44,244 bases of DNA from Xanthomonas codiaei (GCF_002939785.1 NZ_MDEC01000015.1:76573-120816), one strand, 5' to 3'. Numbered from the stretch's first letter, positions 8,377 to 18,457 are shown. The notes: generated by a model not told the origin, from the sequence alone. Numbers and translations: made by a program.

Positions 8377-8472
8377 CCCCGGCCCGCGCTGGCAGCGCGG
8401 GCGCTCCAAGGCACGCGCGCCAGTGGCGCGCAAACAGTGCCTCCGCGCCCCGCAGGAGAGCGGCGTTAGCCG

Positions 8473-9129
8473 TTACGCAGCTGCGGCTTCGGGCTTGCCC
8501 AGTACACCGGCGACGAAGGCGCGGATCTCGGCGTCCTGGGCATTGTCGAAGAAGCACTGCTGGAAACGCTCGCCGCCGATGGCCTGCTTGATCAGTTCCG
8601 GGTCGATGGCGCGCAGGCCGTCCAGGTACGACTTGGCGGTGGCCTGCTTGACCTGGGTCAGGATGCCGGCGTTGGCGACCTGCGATTCACGGCGCTCGGC
8701 CGGGTAGCCCATGCCGCGCTCGCCACTGAAGGCCTTTTCGAAGATGTAGCGCACGTTGATCTCCGCGCCCCAGCCGTAGCCCTTGGCGAACGCCAGCGAC
8801 AGCGCGTTGCCGTTGTTGACCTGGGCGAACAGGTAGGCGTCGGTCGGCTCGATGCAGTAGCCGCAGAACACGCCCGGATGCGCATTGAGCGACATCATGG
8901 CGCCCTGGCCGGTGCCGCAACCGGCGACCACGAAGTCCACCGCCTTGGAGTTCAGCAGCAGGCTGGCGACGATGCCCAAGTGGATGTAGGTCAGGCGGTG
9001 GTCGTTGTCGCCATCCATGCCGACGTTGAACACGCTGTGGCCCTGTGCGCTGGCGACATCGTTGAGCTGCTGCAGGATCACCGGGTTCTTGGCGGCCTGG
9101 CTGAACTCATTCATGAGTGCGATTTTCAT
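8473..9129 (-). CDS. RpiB/LacA/LacB-family sugar(-phosphate) isomerase
   Basis: 218-residue cytoplasmic protein with the RpiB/LacAB fold: 'MKIALMNEFSQAAKN' start, 'VDFVVAGCGTGQGAMMSLNAHPGVFCGYC' (anion-hole and active-site Cys region) and 'NNGNALSLAF'. It is longer than E. coli RpiB (about 150 residues), belonging to a subfamily seen beside uronate genes. It probably isomerises an aldose/ketose intermediate; the exact substrate is unknown. The start at 9129 is supported by GGAGC a few bases upstream. It lies downstream of kduD with a 290-bp gap that carries a palindromic repeat. Confidence 0.85.
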   Translation of the reverse strand: MKIALMNEFSQAAKNPVILQQLNDVASAQGHSVFNVGMDGDNDHRLTYIHLGIVASLLLNSKAVDFVVAGCGTGQGAMMSLNAHPGVFCGYCIEPTDAYLFAQVNNGNALSLAFAKGYGWGAEINVRYIFEKAFSGERGMGYPAERRESQVANAGILTQVKQATAKSYLDGLRAIDPELIKQAIGGERFQQCFFDNAQDAEIRAFVAGVLGKPEAAAA

Positions 9130-9280
9130 GGGAATGCTCCGATTGGGTTGGGGAAGAGTGGTTCGGAAAAGATGGAAGCGATGATGCTGCCGCGAGACGG
9201 TTCGATTGCGGTGCCTGTGCGGGGTGCGCTGGAGGTGACCAAGACGCTGCGCGCCGTTGATTGCGGTTCCGGGCGAGGCT

Positions 9281-9327
9281 GCCCTCATCCGCCCTTCGGG
9301 CACCTTCTCCCGCAGGCGGGAGAAGGA
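9281..9327. repeat. Palindromic intergenic repeat
   Basis: 'cctcatccgcccttcgggcac' is joined to the hairpin CTTCTCCCGC/GCGGGAGAAG. Just after it, at about 9340-9375, an 18-bp unit (CACATCGCGGCAACGCC) is tandemly repeated with one change. It lies between kduD and the isomerase gene. Confidence 0.75.
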
Positions 9328-9419
9328 CACCACATCGCGGCAACGCCGCACATCGCAGCAACGCCACGCGCGGCGGCGGCGCGCGTTGGACGCTGCGCGC
9401 CATCGCCGTGCGATCTGGA

Positions 9420-10175
9420 TCAGCGTGCCAGCCAGCCGCCGTCGACCGGAATGATGGCACCGTTGACGTAGTCCGAGGCACTGCTGGCCAGGAACACCGC
9501 GGTGCCGCCGAGGTCGGCCGGTACGCCCCAGCGCGCGGCCGGGATGCGGTCCAGGATCGACTGGTTGCGGGCTTCGTCGGCACGCAGCTGCGCGGTGTTG
9601 TCGGTGGCCATGTAGCCCGGTGCGATGGCGTTGGTGGTTACGCCCTTGCTGGCCCATTCGTTGGCCAGCAGGCGGGTGATGCCGGCGATGCCGGACTTGC
9701 TTGCGGTGTAGGACGGCACGCGGATGCCGCCCTGGAACGACAGCATCGAGGCGATGTTGATGATCTTGCCGCGGCCCTGGGCGATGAAATGGCGGCCGGC
9801 GGCCTGCGCCATGAAGAAGGCCGATTTCAGGTTGACGTTAAGCACGTCGTCCCAATCCCGCTCGCTGAAATCGACCGCGTCGGTGCGGCGGATCAGGCCG
9901 GCGTTGTTGACCAGGATATCCAGCCCGCCCAGGCCGGCGAGGGTTTCCTCGACGATGCGCTGCACCGGCTCGATGCTGATCAGGTTGGCTTCGATGGCGA
10001 TGAAGCGGCGGCCCAGCGCCTTGACCTTTTCCTCGGTCTCGGTGGGTGCCTGGATACCGGCGGCGGCGATGTCGGCACCGGCCTCGGCCAATGCCAACGC
10101 GATGCCCTGGCCCAGGCCGGTATTGGCACCGGTGACCAGTGCGACCTTGCCTTCGAGACTGAACGGATTGCTCAT
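9420..10175 (-). CDS. kduD: 2-dehydro-3-deoxy-D-gluconate 5-dehydrogenase
   Basis: 251-residue short-chain dehydrogenase. KduD reduces 2,5-diketo-3-deoxygluconate to 2-keto-3-deoxygluconate with NAD(P)H, the step after KduI in unsaturated uronate breakdown. Visible motifs are TGANTGLG (nucleotide binding, residues 15-22), NNAG (90-93), and the catalytic triad Ser143, Tyr156, Lys160 (SYTASK). The C-terminal 'VNGAIIPVDGGWLAR' is typical of the family. The ATG at 10175 has AAGGTA upstream; the longer open frame lacks family similarity before it. It lies 181 bp downstream of kduI on the same strand. Confidence 0.93.
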   Translation of the reverse strand: MSNPFSLEGKVALVTGANTGLGQGIALALAEAGADIAAAGIQAPTETEEKVKALGRRFIAIEANLISIEPVQRIVEETLAGLGGLDILVNNAGLIRRTDAVDFSERDWDDVLNVNLKSAFFMAQAAGRHFIAQGRGKIINIASMLSFQGGIRVPSYTASKSGIAGITRLLANEWASKGVTTNAIAPGYMATDNTAQLRADEARNQSILDRIPAARWGVPADLGGTAVFLASSASDYVNGAIIPVDGGWLAR

Positions 10176-10356
10176 TACCTTATCGCTCCTGCTGGGTGTA
10201 TCACGGTGTGAGGGATGGACCGCGCAGCGCGCGGCAGAGTGCGTTGATACCGTTTGGACTGCGGCGTCGCCAACGCCCAAGGTCGAGCGCGCCGACGGTG
10301 CCGGTGCCGGCCTGGATCGCAGGCCTCACCGACGCGAACGATGGAAAAAATCTGGT

Positions 10357-11262
<906 letters not shown>

Positions 11263-11272
11263 CTACCGACTC

Positions 11273-11291
11273 TGGTTAACCGGTGTCATTG
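11273..11291. promoter_or_regulatory. Candidate LacI-family operator upstream of kduI
   Basis: TGGTTAACCGGTGTCATTG is built around a central CCGG, like LacI-family operators. Nearly the same sequence occurs at 14562-14580 (reverse orientation, one change) and 18458-18476 (one change), each time just upstream of pectin-related genes. The adjacent LacI-family gene is the obvious candidate regulator. Confidence 0.7.
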
Positions 11292-11325
11292 CGCAGTGCA
11301 CGAAAGACGGTGTCGGTGGCTTTGG

Positions 11326-11600
11326 TCCCTTCTCCTATCGGGAGAAGGTGGCGCGTAGCGCCGGATGAGGGTGCGAGGCTGCGCACGGCGTTGGGTGTGC
11401 GGCTCGATTGGTCGGGTAGAAGCTCGTGTGCGCCTCCTACGTCAGCTCGTGGCTGAGCTTTTTGGAGGGCTGTCTGCCGCCGTACCCTCACCCCCTCACC
11501 CCAACCCCTCTCCCGCAGGCGGGAGAGGGGCTTCACGGCAGCGACCGGCGGACTGCCTTCCCCCGCCTGCGGGGGAAGGTGCCCGAAGGGCGGATGGGGC
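11326..11600. repeat. Cluster of three palindromic intergenic repeats
   Basis: Copies lie at 11326-11378 (CCTTCTCC..GGAGAAGG hairpin plus 'gcgccggatgagggtgcgag'), 11482-11530 ('accctcaccccaacc' plus CCCTCTCCCGC/GCGGGAGAGGG) and 11556-11600 (CTTCCCCCGC/GCGGGGGAAG plus 'gcccgaagggcggatgggg'). Together they fill much of the 519-bp gap between kduI and the LacI-family gene. I see no gene there. Confidence 0.8.
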
Positions 11601-11730
11601 AAGCTGTTGGCCGATCGAGCCAGCTGTTCTCACCCTGTCGGGCACGACGCCCTGCAAGGTGGAGCAGAAGGCCGGCACCGCGGGGCGCGGCGCGTGGCCC
11701 TCACTCTTCCGGCGCGGCACGGCGCGGCGC

Positions 11731-12789
11731 TCAATCTTCCGGCGGTTGGCAGGAGTCGCGCACGATCAGGTGCGGGCGCACGCTGGCGGTGGGCAGCTGC
11801 GGGGCGTTGTCGGGCTGGATCAGCATCGCGGCGGCAGTACGCCCGGTGTCACGGGTGTGTCGGCGCACCGAGGTCAGCGGCGGCCACAGGCGCGAGGCCA
11901 GCGAGCTGTCGTCGTAGCCGATCACCGACAGCTGGCGCGGGATGCTGATGCCGGCGCGCAAGGCCACCTTGTAGATACCGGCGGCCATTTCGTCGTTACC
12001 GGTGAAGATGGCGGTGGGGCGCTTCTTGCCCAGCAGCAGCTTTTCGGCCGCGGCCACGCCCGATTCGAAGGTGTAGCCCGCCTCCACGATGCGTTCGGGC
12101 GGCAACTCGATGCCGCGCCGGCTCAAGGCGTCGGCAAAGCCGGAGGTGCGCTCGATCGAAGACCGGTAGGCGCTGGGACCGGTGACCAGGGCGATGTCGC
12201 GATGGCCGAGCGAGAGCAGATAGTCGGCCGCCTCGGCGGCGCCATCGCGGTCGTGGGTGATCACCGTCTGCGAGGTGGTGTCCAGCGCGATCGAGGCGAT
12301 GCGGGTGTAGCGGCAGCCGATCTCGGCGAGCATGTCGGCCAGCGCCTGGTCTTCGGAGGCACGCGGTACCAGGATCACCCCGTGCAGCTTCTGCGCCTGG
12401 GCGAAGCGGCGCACGCCTTCGATGTAGCCGGGGCTGCGGCTGTCGCAGGGGTGCACCACCAGCTCGAAACTGGAACCGCGCAGCGCGTCCAGCGCGCCGT
12501 ACTGCATGTCCACGATGTATTGCGCGGTAGGGTTGTCGTAGACCATGCCGATCAGGAACGAGCGCCGGAAGGCCAGCCCGCGCGCCAGCGGGTCGGGTGC
12601 ATAGCCGACCTCGCGCATCAGCGCCTCGACCTTTTCGCGGGTGTCCTGCCGCACCAGCGGCGAGTTGTTGATGATCCGCGAGACGGTCTTCTTCGACACG
12701 CCCGACATCCGCGCGATGTCGTTGATCGTGGCGACCTTGCCCTTCGGCAGGCCGGGCATTCCCTCTTCAGGCATCTTGCGGGCGGGCAT
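11731..12789 (-). CDS. LacI-family transcriptional regulator (probable pectin/uronate regulator)
   Basis: 352-residue LacI/GalR regulator. A short N-terminal arm is followed by the helix-turn-helix and hinge at about residues 20-70 ('ATINDIARMSGVSKKTVSRIINN', 'VGYAPDPLARGL'), then a periplasmic-binding-protein-like effector domain ('IGMVYDNPTAQYIVDMQYGA', 'AIFTGNDEMAAGIYK', 'LSVIGYDDSSLASRLWPPLTSV'). The start at 12789 is the first reasonable ATG, with 12774 as an alternative. It lies between kduI and GH43, both preceded by the same operator-like sequence, so it probably represses this cluster in response to a uronate intermediate (a KdgR-like role in Xanthomonadaceae, by inference). No copy of the operator is seen before its own start. 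Confidence 0.9.
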   Translation of the reverse strand: MPARKMPEEGMPGLPKGKVATINDIARMSGVSKKTVSRIINNSPLVRQDTREKVEALMREVGYAPDPLARGLAFRRSFLIGMVYDNPTAQYIVDMQYGALDALRGSSFELVVHPCDSRSPGYIEGVRRFAQAQKLHGVILVPRASEDQALADMLAEIGCRYTRIASIALDTTSQTVITHDRDGAAEAADYLLSLGHRDIALVTGPSAYRSSIERTSGFADALSRRGIELPPERIVEAGYTFESGVAAAEKLLLGKKRPTAIFTGNDEMAAGIYKVALRAGISIPRQLSVIGYDDSSLASRLWPPLTSVRRHTRDTGRTAAAMLIQPDNAPQLPTASVRPHLIVRDSCQPPED

Positions 12790-12931
12790 AGCGGTCAACC
12801 AGTGAAGTTGATTGGATTCTACCGGCCCTGGGGCCGGCAGACCTGAGCGAGGCCTGCCGCTGCACCGCACCTGCCGGGGCCGTACCTGCCGCAGCGGACA
12901 GCGCGGCGGCATGCCCGGCGGTGCAGGACGG

Positions 12932-14515
12932 TCAGTCCAGGGCGCGGTAACGGAAGTTGCGGAACTCCACCTGGCCGTTACCTGCGGCATACAGCGCCGG
13001 CTTCAGGGCCAGGAACTTGCCGGCCACGTTGTGGTGGTAGCCGGACACTTCCATCTGCACCGGGTATTTGGTCCAGGCCTTGCCGTCGGTGCTGCTGTGG
13101 ATGGTGACGATGTGGCGGTTGTTGGTGACCCGCAGCCACAGCGTGCCGCCGGTGCTGCTGGGCGCCAGCTTGGCCGGGCGCTCCTCGCCGTAGCGGTGCA
13201 TGACGAAGTTTTCGCCATTGCTGCCCACCCCGGCGTAGAGCTTGTCGCTGTAGAACAGCAGCGCCCCACCCTGCCCGCCCGGGCTCACCGTCATCTGCAC
13301 CTCGAACTGGTAGGCCGGGTCGGTGGCGATCACCGTCAGCGGCGAGGCATCGCGCGGCGCGCTGCCCTTGCCCTGCAGCCGCAATACGCCATCGCCCACC
13401 TGCAGGCGCCTGGCCTCGTCGGCGGCCGGATTGAAGAACGCCCACTGCGGGCCGAGCGTGCTGGCGCGGAAGTCGTCCGACAACGCCAGCCCGTGTTGCA
13501 GGGCCTGGCCGCTGGGCTTCTTCAGCGGTTTGCCCAGGTCCCCACCCTTGGCGACGAACCAGCCATCGGGCGTCCATTCGATCGGGTCCAGCAGCGCCTG
13601 CCGGCCCAGCGTCCAGAAGCCGTGTTCGTAGCCGTGGTAGAGCATCCACCAGCGCTTGTCGGTGCCTTCCACCAGGGTGGCGTGGCCGCGCGACCACCAT
13701 GGCTCGTCGGCGCTCTTGGTGCGGGTGATCGGGTTGTTGGGCGCGTTCTGCCAGGGGCCATGGATGGAGCGCGAGCGCGCAGTGATCACCATGTGCCCGG
13801 TGGGCGGGCCGGCGGTGCCGCCCACCGCGGTGGTCATGTAGTACCAGCCGTTGTGGCGGGTGATCTTGGGGCCTTCCTGCGCGTAGCCTTCCACGTCCCA
13901 GCTTTTCGGGTACTTCCAGCCGTCGTAGACGTGCTTGGGCGTGCCGACCACCTTCAGGCCGTCGTCGGAGAGCTGCACGTAGTCGCCGCCGCTCAGGAAC
14001 AGGTAGCGCTTGCCGTCTTCGCCCACCGCATGGCCGGGGTCGATGTACTTGCCAAGACCGATGTCGATCGGCTTGCTCCACGGGCCGGCGATGTCATCGG
14101 CCCACACCACGAAGTTGCTGCGCTCGCCCTGGTCGCCGCGCCGGGCCGGGAAATAGATGTAGTAGCGCTTGCCGTGCTTGATCAGGTCCGGCGCCCAGAT
14201 CGCGCCCACGTTCTGGGTGATGGCGTGGCCCAGCGGCTGCCAGTTGACCAGGTCGCGCGAATGCCAGATCGGCAGGCCAGGATAGGCATCGAACGACGAC
14301 AGCGTGAGGTAGTAGTCGTCGCCGTCCTTGAGCACCGAGGGATCGGGGTGATCGCCGGCCAGCACCGGATTGAGGTAGGTGCCATTGCCCTGATCGGCGA
14401 TGCGTTGGTTTTCGATGCCGCGCTTCCAGGCCGCCGCGCCGCTCAGGCCCGCGCACAACAGCAGTCCGCCGGCCAGCAGCCAACGCCATCGGGGTGAGGT
14501 GGTACGTACACGCAT
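12932..14515 (-). CDS. GH43 glycoside hydrolase (arabinosidase/xylosidase-type) with beta-sandwich domain
   Basis: 527-residue exported glycosidase. An N-terminal signal/anchor (residues 10-30, possible lipobox-like LLLCAG) precedes a five-bladed GH43 catalytic domain with Asp58 (GDHPDPS, base), Asp110 (IWAPDL, pKa modulator) and Glu214 (QEGPK, acid). A C-terminal concanavalin-like/DUF1349-type domain covers about residues 355-527 ('LSDDFRASTLGPQWAFFNP', 'HIVTIHSSTDGKAW'). GH43 enzymes remove arabinose, xylose or galactose side chains, which fits pectin and hemicellulose decoration. The start at 14515 has a strong AGGAGAGAG. An operator candidate lies 47 bp upstream, so it is probably co-regulated with kduI. 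Confidence 0.9.
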   Translation of the reverse strand: MRVRTTSPRWRWLLAGGLLLCAGLSGAAAWKRGIENQRIADQGNGTYLNPVLAGDHPDPSVLKDGDDYYLTLSSFDAYPGLPIWHSRDLVNWQPLGHAITQNVGAIWAPDLIKHGKRYYIYFPARRGDQGERSNFVVWADDIAGPWSKPIDIGLGKYIDPGHAVGEDGKRYLFLSGGDYVQLSDDGLKVVGTPKHVYDGWKYPKSWDVEGYAQEGPKITRHNGWYYMTTAVGGTAGPPTGHMVITARSRSIHGPWQNAPNNPITRTKSADEPWWSRGHATLVEGTDKRWWMLYHGYEHGFWTLGRQALLDPIEWTPDGWFVAKGGDLGKPLKKPSGQALQHGLALSDDFRASTLGPQWAFFNPAADEARRLQVGDGVLRLQGKGSAPRDASPLTVIATDPAYQFEVQMTVSPGGQGGALLFYSDKLYAGVGSNGENFVMHRYGEERPAKLAPSSTGGTLWLRVTNNRHIVTIHSSTDGKAWTKYPVQMEVSGYHHNVAGKFLALKPALYAAGNGQVEFRNFRYRALD

Positions 14516-14561
14516 GCTCTCTCCTGGTCCCCGCGCTGCGGGGCGATACGGTTGCCGGTGG

Positions 14562-14580
14562 CAATGCCACCGGTTAACCA
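14562..14580. promoter_or_regulatory. Candidate LacI-family operator upstream of GH43
   Basis: CAATGCCACCGGTTAACCA is the reverse complement of TGGTTAACCGGTGGCATTG. It differs from the kduI site by one base. It lies 47-65 bp before the GH43 start codon. Confidence 0.65.
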
Positions 14581-14720
14581 GATGAGGCGGAACCCTCCCG
14601 CCGACAGCGATGCCATGTGCCCTGGACGCGGCATCGCACGCGGCCGGCAGACGGAGGGACCGCAACGGCGCCCAGGCCGCCGCGATCGCCCGTGCGCCGG
14701 GCACGCAATCGCTCAGCTCC

Positions 14721-16004
14721 TCATGCGCGCAACGCGCGCGGCAACCACAACGACAATTCGGGGAAGAACGCCACGATCAGCAGCACGCACAGCGCCGCCA
14801 GCCAGAACGGCCAGATGGTGCGCATGCTCTGGGCGATGGTGATCTGCCCGATGGAGGTGCCGATGAACAGCACCGAGCCGATCGGCGGGGTGATCAGGCC
14901 GATACCGCCGGCCAGCACCATCACCAGGCCGAAGTGGATCGGGTCGATGCCATAGGCCTTGACCACCGGCAGGAAGATCGGCGTGCAGATCAGGATCTTC
15001 GGCGCCAGGTCCATGAACATGCCCAGCAGCAGCAGCATCACCACGATCATCAGCAGCACGGTGTTCTTGCTGTCGGCGATGGCCTGCAGGAACTTCACCG
15101 CCGCCGCCGGCACCTGCAGGTAGGCCAGCAACCAGCCGAACACCGCCGCAGTGGCGATCACGAACAGGATCACGCCGGTCGTGCGCGCGGCATGCGTGAC
15201 GGCGGCGAAGAACTCGGCCCAGCGCAGCTGGCGATACAGCAGCGCGGTAACGATCAAGGCGTACACCACCGCGATCGCAGCGCTTTCCACCGCGGTAAAG
15301 ATGCCGGCGCGGATACCGATGAAGATCAACGCCACCAGGCCCAGGCCCGGCAATGCACCGATCAGGCGCAGGGCCACCGCACGCCAGCCGGGAAACGGCT
15401 CGGTGCCATAACCGCGATGGCGCGCCACCGCGTAGCCGGTGACCATCATCGCCGCGGTCATCAGCAACGCGGGGACGATGCCGGCCGCGAACAGGTCGGC
15501 GATCGACAGGCCGCCACCGGCCGCAGCCGAGAACAGGATCAGGTTATGCGAGGGCGGCACCAGCAAGGCCACCAGCGCCGCGGTCATGCTCACGTTCACC
15601 GCGTAATCGCGGTCGTAGCCGCGCTTGATCATCTGCGGAATCATCGTGCCGCCCACTGCCGACACGTCGGCGATGGCCGAGCCGGAGACGCCGCCGAAGA
15701 ACAGCGACGACAGCACGCTGACCTGGCCCAGGCCACCGCGCACACGCCCCACCAGGGACGAAGCCAGCGCGATCAGGCGTTCGGAAATGCCACCGCGCAA
15801 CATCAGCTCGCCGGCGAAGATAAACAGCGGAATCGCAATCAGCGAGGCCGAGCCGCTACCGGCGGAGATCTGTTGCACCAGCACCACGGTGGGCAGGTCC
15901 AGATACAGCAACGTGGCCAGTGCAGCCGCGCCCAGCGCGTAGGCGACCGGCACGCCGATCAGCAGCAGCACCACGAAGGTACCCAACAACATCGCGATAC
16001 CCAT
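14721..16004 (-). CDS. dctM: TRAP transporter large membrane subunit (DctM)
   Basis: 427-residue integral membrane protein with about 12 hydrophobic helices, the large subunit of a tripartite ATP-independent periplasmic transporter. Family blocks are visible: 'AIPLFIFAGELMLRGG', 'VSVLSSLFFGGVSGSAIADVSAVGGTMIPQM', 'LVPPSHNLILFS' and 'GLITPPIGSVLFIGTSIG'. Its ATG overlaps the small-subunit stop by one base (TGATG), and AGGAGTG lies upstream. With the two genes before it in transcription it forms a complete P-Q-M set, driven by an ion gradient. Given the context the substrate is probably a uronate or pectin-derived acid (inference). Confidence 0.93.
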   Translation of the reverse strand: MGIAMLLGTFVVLLLIGVPVAYALGAAALATLLYLDLPTVVLVQQISAGSGSASLIAIPLFIFAGELMLRGGISERLIALASSLVGRVRGGLGQVSVLSSLFFGGVSGSAIADVSAVGGTMIPQMIKRGYDRDYAVNVSMTAALVALLVPPSHNLILFSAAAGGGLSIADLFAAGIVPALLMTAAMMVTGYAVARHRGYGTEPFPGWRAVALRLIGALPGLGLVALIFIGIRAGIFTAVESAAIAVVYALIVTALLYRQLRWAEFFAAVTHAARTTGVILFVIATAAVFGWLLAYLQVPAAAVKFLQAIADSKNTVLLMIVVMLLLLGMFMDLAPKILICTPIFLPVVKAYGIDPIHFGLVMVLAGGIGLITPPIGSVLFIGTSIGQITIAQSMRTIWPFWLAALCVLLIVAFFPELSLWLPRALRA

Positions 16005-16525
16005 CAGCGCACTCCTGCAGTGTGGACCGGGCGCAGCACACGCCACAACTTGTACAAGGCAAACACCACCATCAGCGCACCGCCGATCGACAGCGGCAAG
16101 TAGTTGATGCTCTGCGGCATCTGCGCGCCGGCCATCTTGATGTCCAGGCCATCGAGCAGCAGCGCCGCGCTCCACCACGCCAGCACCGCACCGATGGCGA
16201 TGATCATCAACGGGCGTATCACTTCGAAGATCCGGCGCACCAGCGGCGGCACGTGCTCGCCCAGCAGGTAGAAGCCGAAATGGCGGTTGGTATGCACGCC
16301 GGCGGCAGCGCCCAGGCTCAGCGCGGTACTCAGCAGCAACAGCGTCACCGGCTCGGTCCAGCTGGGAGAGTCGTTGAGCACGTAGCGGGTGAATACCTGC
16401 CAGCCCTGCACGACCACCAGGCCCAGCAACGCGATGGATGCCACGCCAACGGCGGTATCGGAAACGCGGTCCAGCGCGCGCTGCATCGGCGCGACCGGGA
16501 CGGCAACGGTATCGGGTTCGGTCAT
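16004..16525 (-). CDS. dctQ: TRAP transporter small membrane subunit (DctQ)
   Basis: 173-residue protein with four predicted membrane helices ('TAVGVASIALLGLVVVQGW', 'PVTLLLLSTALSLGAAAGV', 'PLMIIAIGAVLAWWSAALL', 'LPLSIGGALMVVFALYKL'), the DctQ/TRAP-small subunit. 'QVFTRYVLNDSPSWTEP' is the conserved first-loop motif. It starts 10 bp after the dctP stop codon and overlaps dctM by one base, so the three are translationally linked. Confidence 0.92.
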   Translation of the reverse strand: MTEPDTVAVPVAPMQRALDRVSDTAVGVASIALLGLVVVQGWQVFTRYVLNDSPSWTEPVTLLLLSTALSLGAAAGVHTNRHFGFYLLGEHVPPLVRRIFEVIRPLMIIAIGAVLAWWSAALLLDGLDIKMAGAQMPQSINYLPLSIGGALMVVFALYKLWRVLRPVHTAGVR

Positions 16526-16535
16526 CGGGACACCT

Positions 16536-17534
16536 CTATGCAAAATCGCGGATGCGGCGGTACAGCGCTTCGATCTCCGGCTGCTTGCGGTATTCGGCCA
16601 GCAGCGGCGCGGCGGCGGCGCGGAACGCCGGCATGTCGACCTGATTGAGCTTGACGCCGTAATCGATCACCTGCTGGCGCGCGACCGTCTCGGACGCATC
16701 CCACAACTCGCGCATCACCGGCACCGACGCGCGCGCCAGTTCCACCACCAGGCCGCGATCGGCCGCGCTCAGCGACTCGAAGCTCTGCCGCGACATCACC
16801 AGGATGTCCGGTGCGTAGGAATGCTCGCTCTGCGACCAGTACCGTGCCGCTTCGAAGTGCCGGCTGGACTGGAAGCTGCGCATATTGTTTTCCGCACCGT
16901 CGATCATGTGCGTTTCCATCGCCGAGAACGTCTCGCCCAGCGACATCGGCGTGGGGTTGGCGCCCAGCATGCGCATCAGCTTGAGGAAGATGTCCGACGA
17001 GGCCACGCGCAGCTTCAGACCCTTGAGGTCTTCCGGGCGGTGCAGCGGATGCTTGGTGTTGTAGAAGCAGCGCGCACCCGAATCGTAGATCGCCAGGCCC
17101 ACCAGGCCGCGCTGTTCGAAGCTGCGCAGCACGCTGTCGCCCACATGCCCGTCGATGGCACGGCGCAGATGCGGCACCGAATCGAACACGTACGGCAGGC
17201 ATAGGGCTTGGGTCAACGGAAAGGTGTTGTTCAACGCGCCCGAATAGACGCGGGTGATATCGATGGCGCCGAAGCGCGCCATGTCGATCGCTTCCGACTC
17301 GCGGCCCAACTGGCCGGAGTGGTACTGGCGCAGCTTGAGCCGGCCGTTGGTGCGGGCTTCGAGCTGCTTGCCGAACCAGCGCACCGCTTCCACGGTGGGG
17401 TAGTCACCCACGTGCACGTCGGTGGCGGTCAGCAGCTGGCCGCCGGGAATCGGCGTGGTGGCGCCGGCGCCCAGCCAGGGGCCGGCAGCGGCGGCACCGA
17501 GCCCGGCACCGAGGAAATGTCTGCGTGTGATCAT
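16536..17534 (-). CDS. dctP: TRAP transporter substrate-binding protein (DctP)
   Basis: 332-residue periplasmic binding protein. The N-terminus 'MITRRHFLGAGLGAAAAGPW' looks like a Tat-type signal (RRHFLG). The mature part has the DctP fold, with 'GRLKLRQYHSGQLGRESEAIDMARFGAIDI', 'LKGLKLRVASSDIFLKLMRMLGANPTPMSLGETFSAMETHMIDGAENN' and the conserved Arg in 'KLRV' that binds substrate carboxylates. It is the first TRAP gene in this transcription direction and lies 37 bp after the hydratase-family gene, probably in one operon. Confidence 0.93.
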   Translation of the reverse strand: MITRRHFLGAGLGAAAAGPWLGAGATTPIPGGQLLTATDVHVGDYPTVEAVRWFGKQLEARTNGRLKLRQYHSGQLGRESEAIDMARFGAIDITRVYSGALNNTFPLTQALCLPYVFDSVPHLRRAIDGHVGDSVLRSFEQRGLVGLAIYDSGARCFYNTKHPLHRPEDLKGLKLRVASSDIFLKLMRMLGANPTPMSLGETFSAMETHMIDGAENNMRSFQSSRHFEAARYWSQSEHSYAPDILVMSRQSFESLSAADRGLVVELARASVPVMRELWDASETVARQQVIDYGVKLNQVDMPAFRAAAAPLLAEYRKQPEIEALYRRIRDFA

Positions 17535-17571
17535 TGGCGCCCTCCCAAGCGTCTGGTCACGGGGTCCGCGC

Positions 17572-18393
17572 TCAGCTGGCGGACACGGCCGTACAGGAAA
17601 TGTCGCCGATGCCGGCGAAGCGAATCAGGGCATGCTGTCCCACTTCGATGTCGTGGATACCGGTGGCATTGCCGGTGGCAATGAGATCACCGCGCTTGAG
17701 CGGACGCCCGCGCTGGGCCGAACGGCTGAGCGCGAATGCGTAGGCCGCGCGCAATCCACCGGGCAGCGTGGTGGCGCCTCCGGTTCCGACGACCTGGTCG
17801 TCGATCAGCGTTTCGGCAGTCAGTTCGGTCTCCTCGCGGCCCAGCCAGTCGGTGACTTCCGGCCCCAGGATCAGCCCGTTGTTGTTGCCGAAATCGGAGA
17901 TCACCACTCGCGGCCCCAGCTTGTTGATGGTCGCCAACGGGCTGCTGGCGATCTCGACCCCGATGAACAGCTTCGCCGGCAGTGCAGCGGCCTCGTCCGG
18001 GGTGTATCGCGTCTTGCCGCCGGGGGCATCGGCTTCCAGGCGCAGCACGTATTCGGCTTCCACCGCGCCGAAGCCGCCGACATAGATCGGGAACTCGGTT
18101 GTTCCACCGGTAGCATTCCAGAGCTTCTGAGAGAAGATCGGACCCAGCAGCCGTTCGTCGCCGGAGGCATCGCGGCGCTCGGCGGCGATGTAGCCCACCT
18201 TCCAGCCGACCACCTGGTCATGCCACTGGCTGATGGCGATGTCCTGCACCTGGTAGGCGGTGACCAGGTCGGCGGGGATTTGCCCGGGAAAATCGGCTAG
18301 CGATGCCCCGGCACGGCGTGCCTCCACAAAGCGCTGGGCGATGTCGGACAGCGCGGATGTGGACGTTGGCGGGGTGGCGGCGTCGTTGCTCAA
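17572..18393 (-). CDS. 2-keto-4-pentenoate hydratase/MhpD-family protein (FAH superfamily)
   Basis: 273-residue cytoplasmic protein of the hydratase/decarboxylase branch of the FAH superfamily: 'YQVQDIAISQWHDQVVGWKVGYIAAERR', 'FGAVEAEYVLRLEADAP', 'LFIGVEIASSPL', 'LKRGDLIATGNATGIHDIEVGQ'. Glu-x-Glu metal ligands are visible (VEAEYV). No ATG fits; the best start is a TTG at 18393 preceded by AGGGAG seven bases upstream. It heads the leftward unit hydratase-dctP-dctQ-dctM, with the operator candidate 65 bp upstream. A role in converting a keto-deoxy sugar acid after TRAP uptake is an inference. Confidence 0.82.
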   Translation of the reverse strand: MSNDAATPPTSTSALSDIAQRFVEARRAGASLADFPGQIPADLVTAYQVQDIAISQWHDQVVGWKVGYIAAERRDASGDERLLGPIFSQKLWNATGGTTEFPIYVGGFGAVEAEYVLRLEADAPGGKTRYTPDEAAALPAKLFIGVEIASSPLATINKLGPRVVISDFGNNNGLILGPEVTDWLGREETELTAETLIDDQVVGTGGATTLPGGLRAAYAFALSRSAQRGRPLKRGDLIATGNATGIHDIEVGQHALIRFAGIGDISCTAVSAS

Positions 18394-18457
18394 GGGTGTC
18401 TCCCTGATGGATGTTTTGTTGCACTGCCAATCGACAGCGGCACGGTGTGCTGTATAT

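Noticed and set aside
14610..16103. 497-codon plus-strand frame antisense to dctM
   Set aside because: The composition (His/Gln/Arg-rich, no hydrophobic pattern) is that of a shadow frame.
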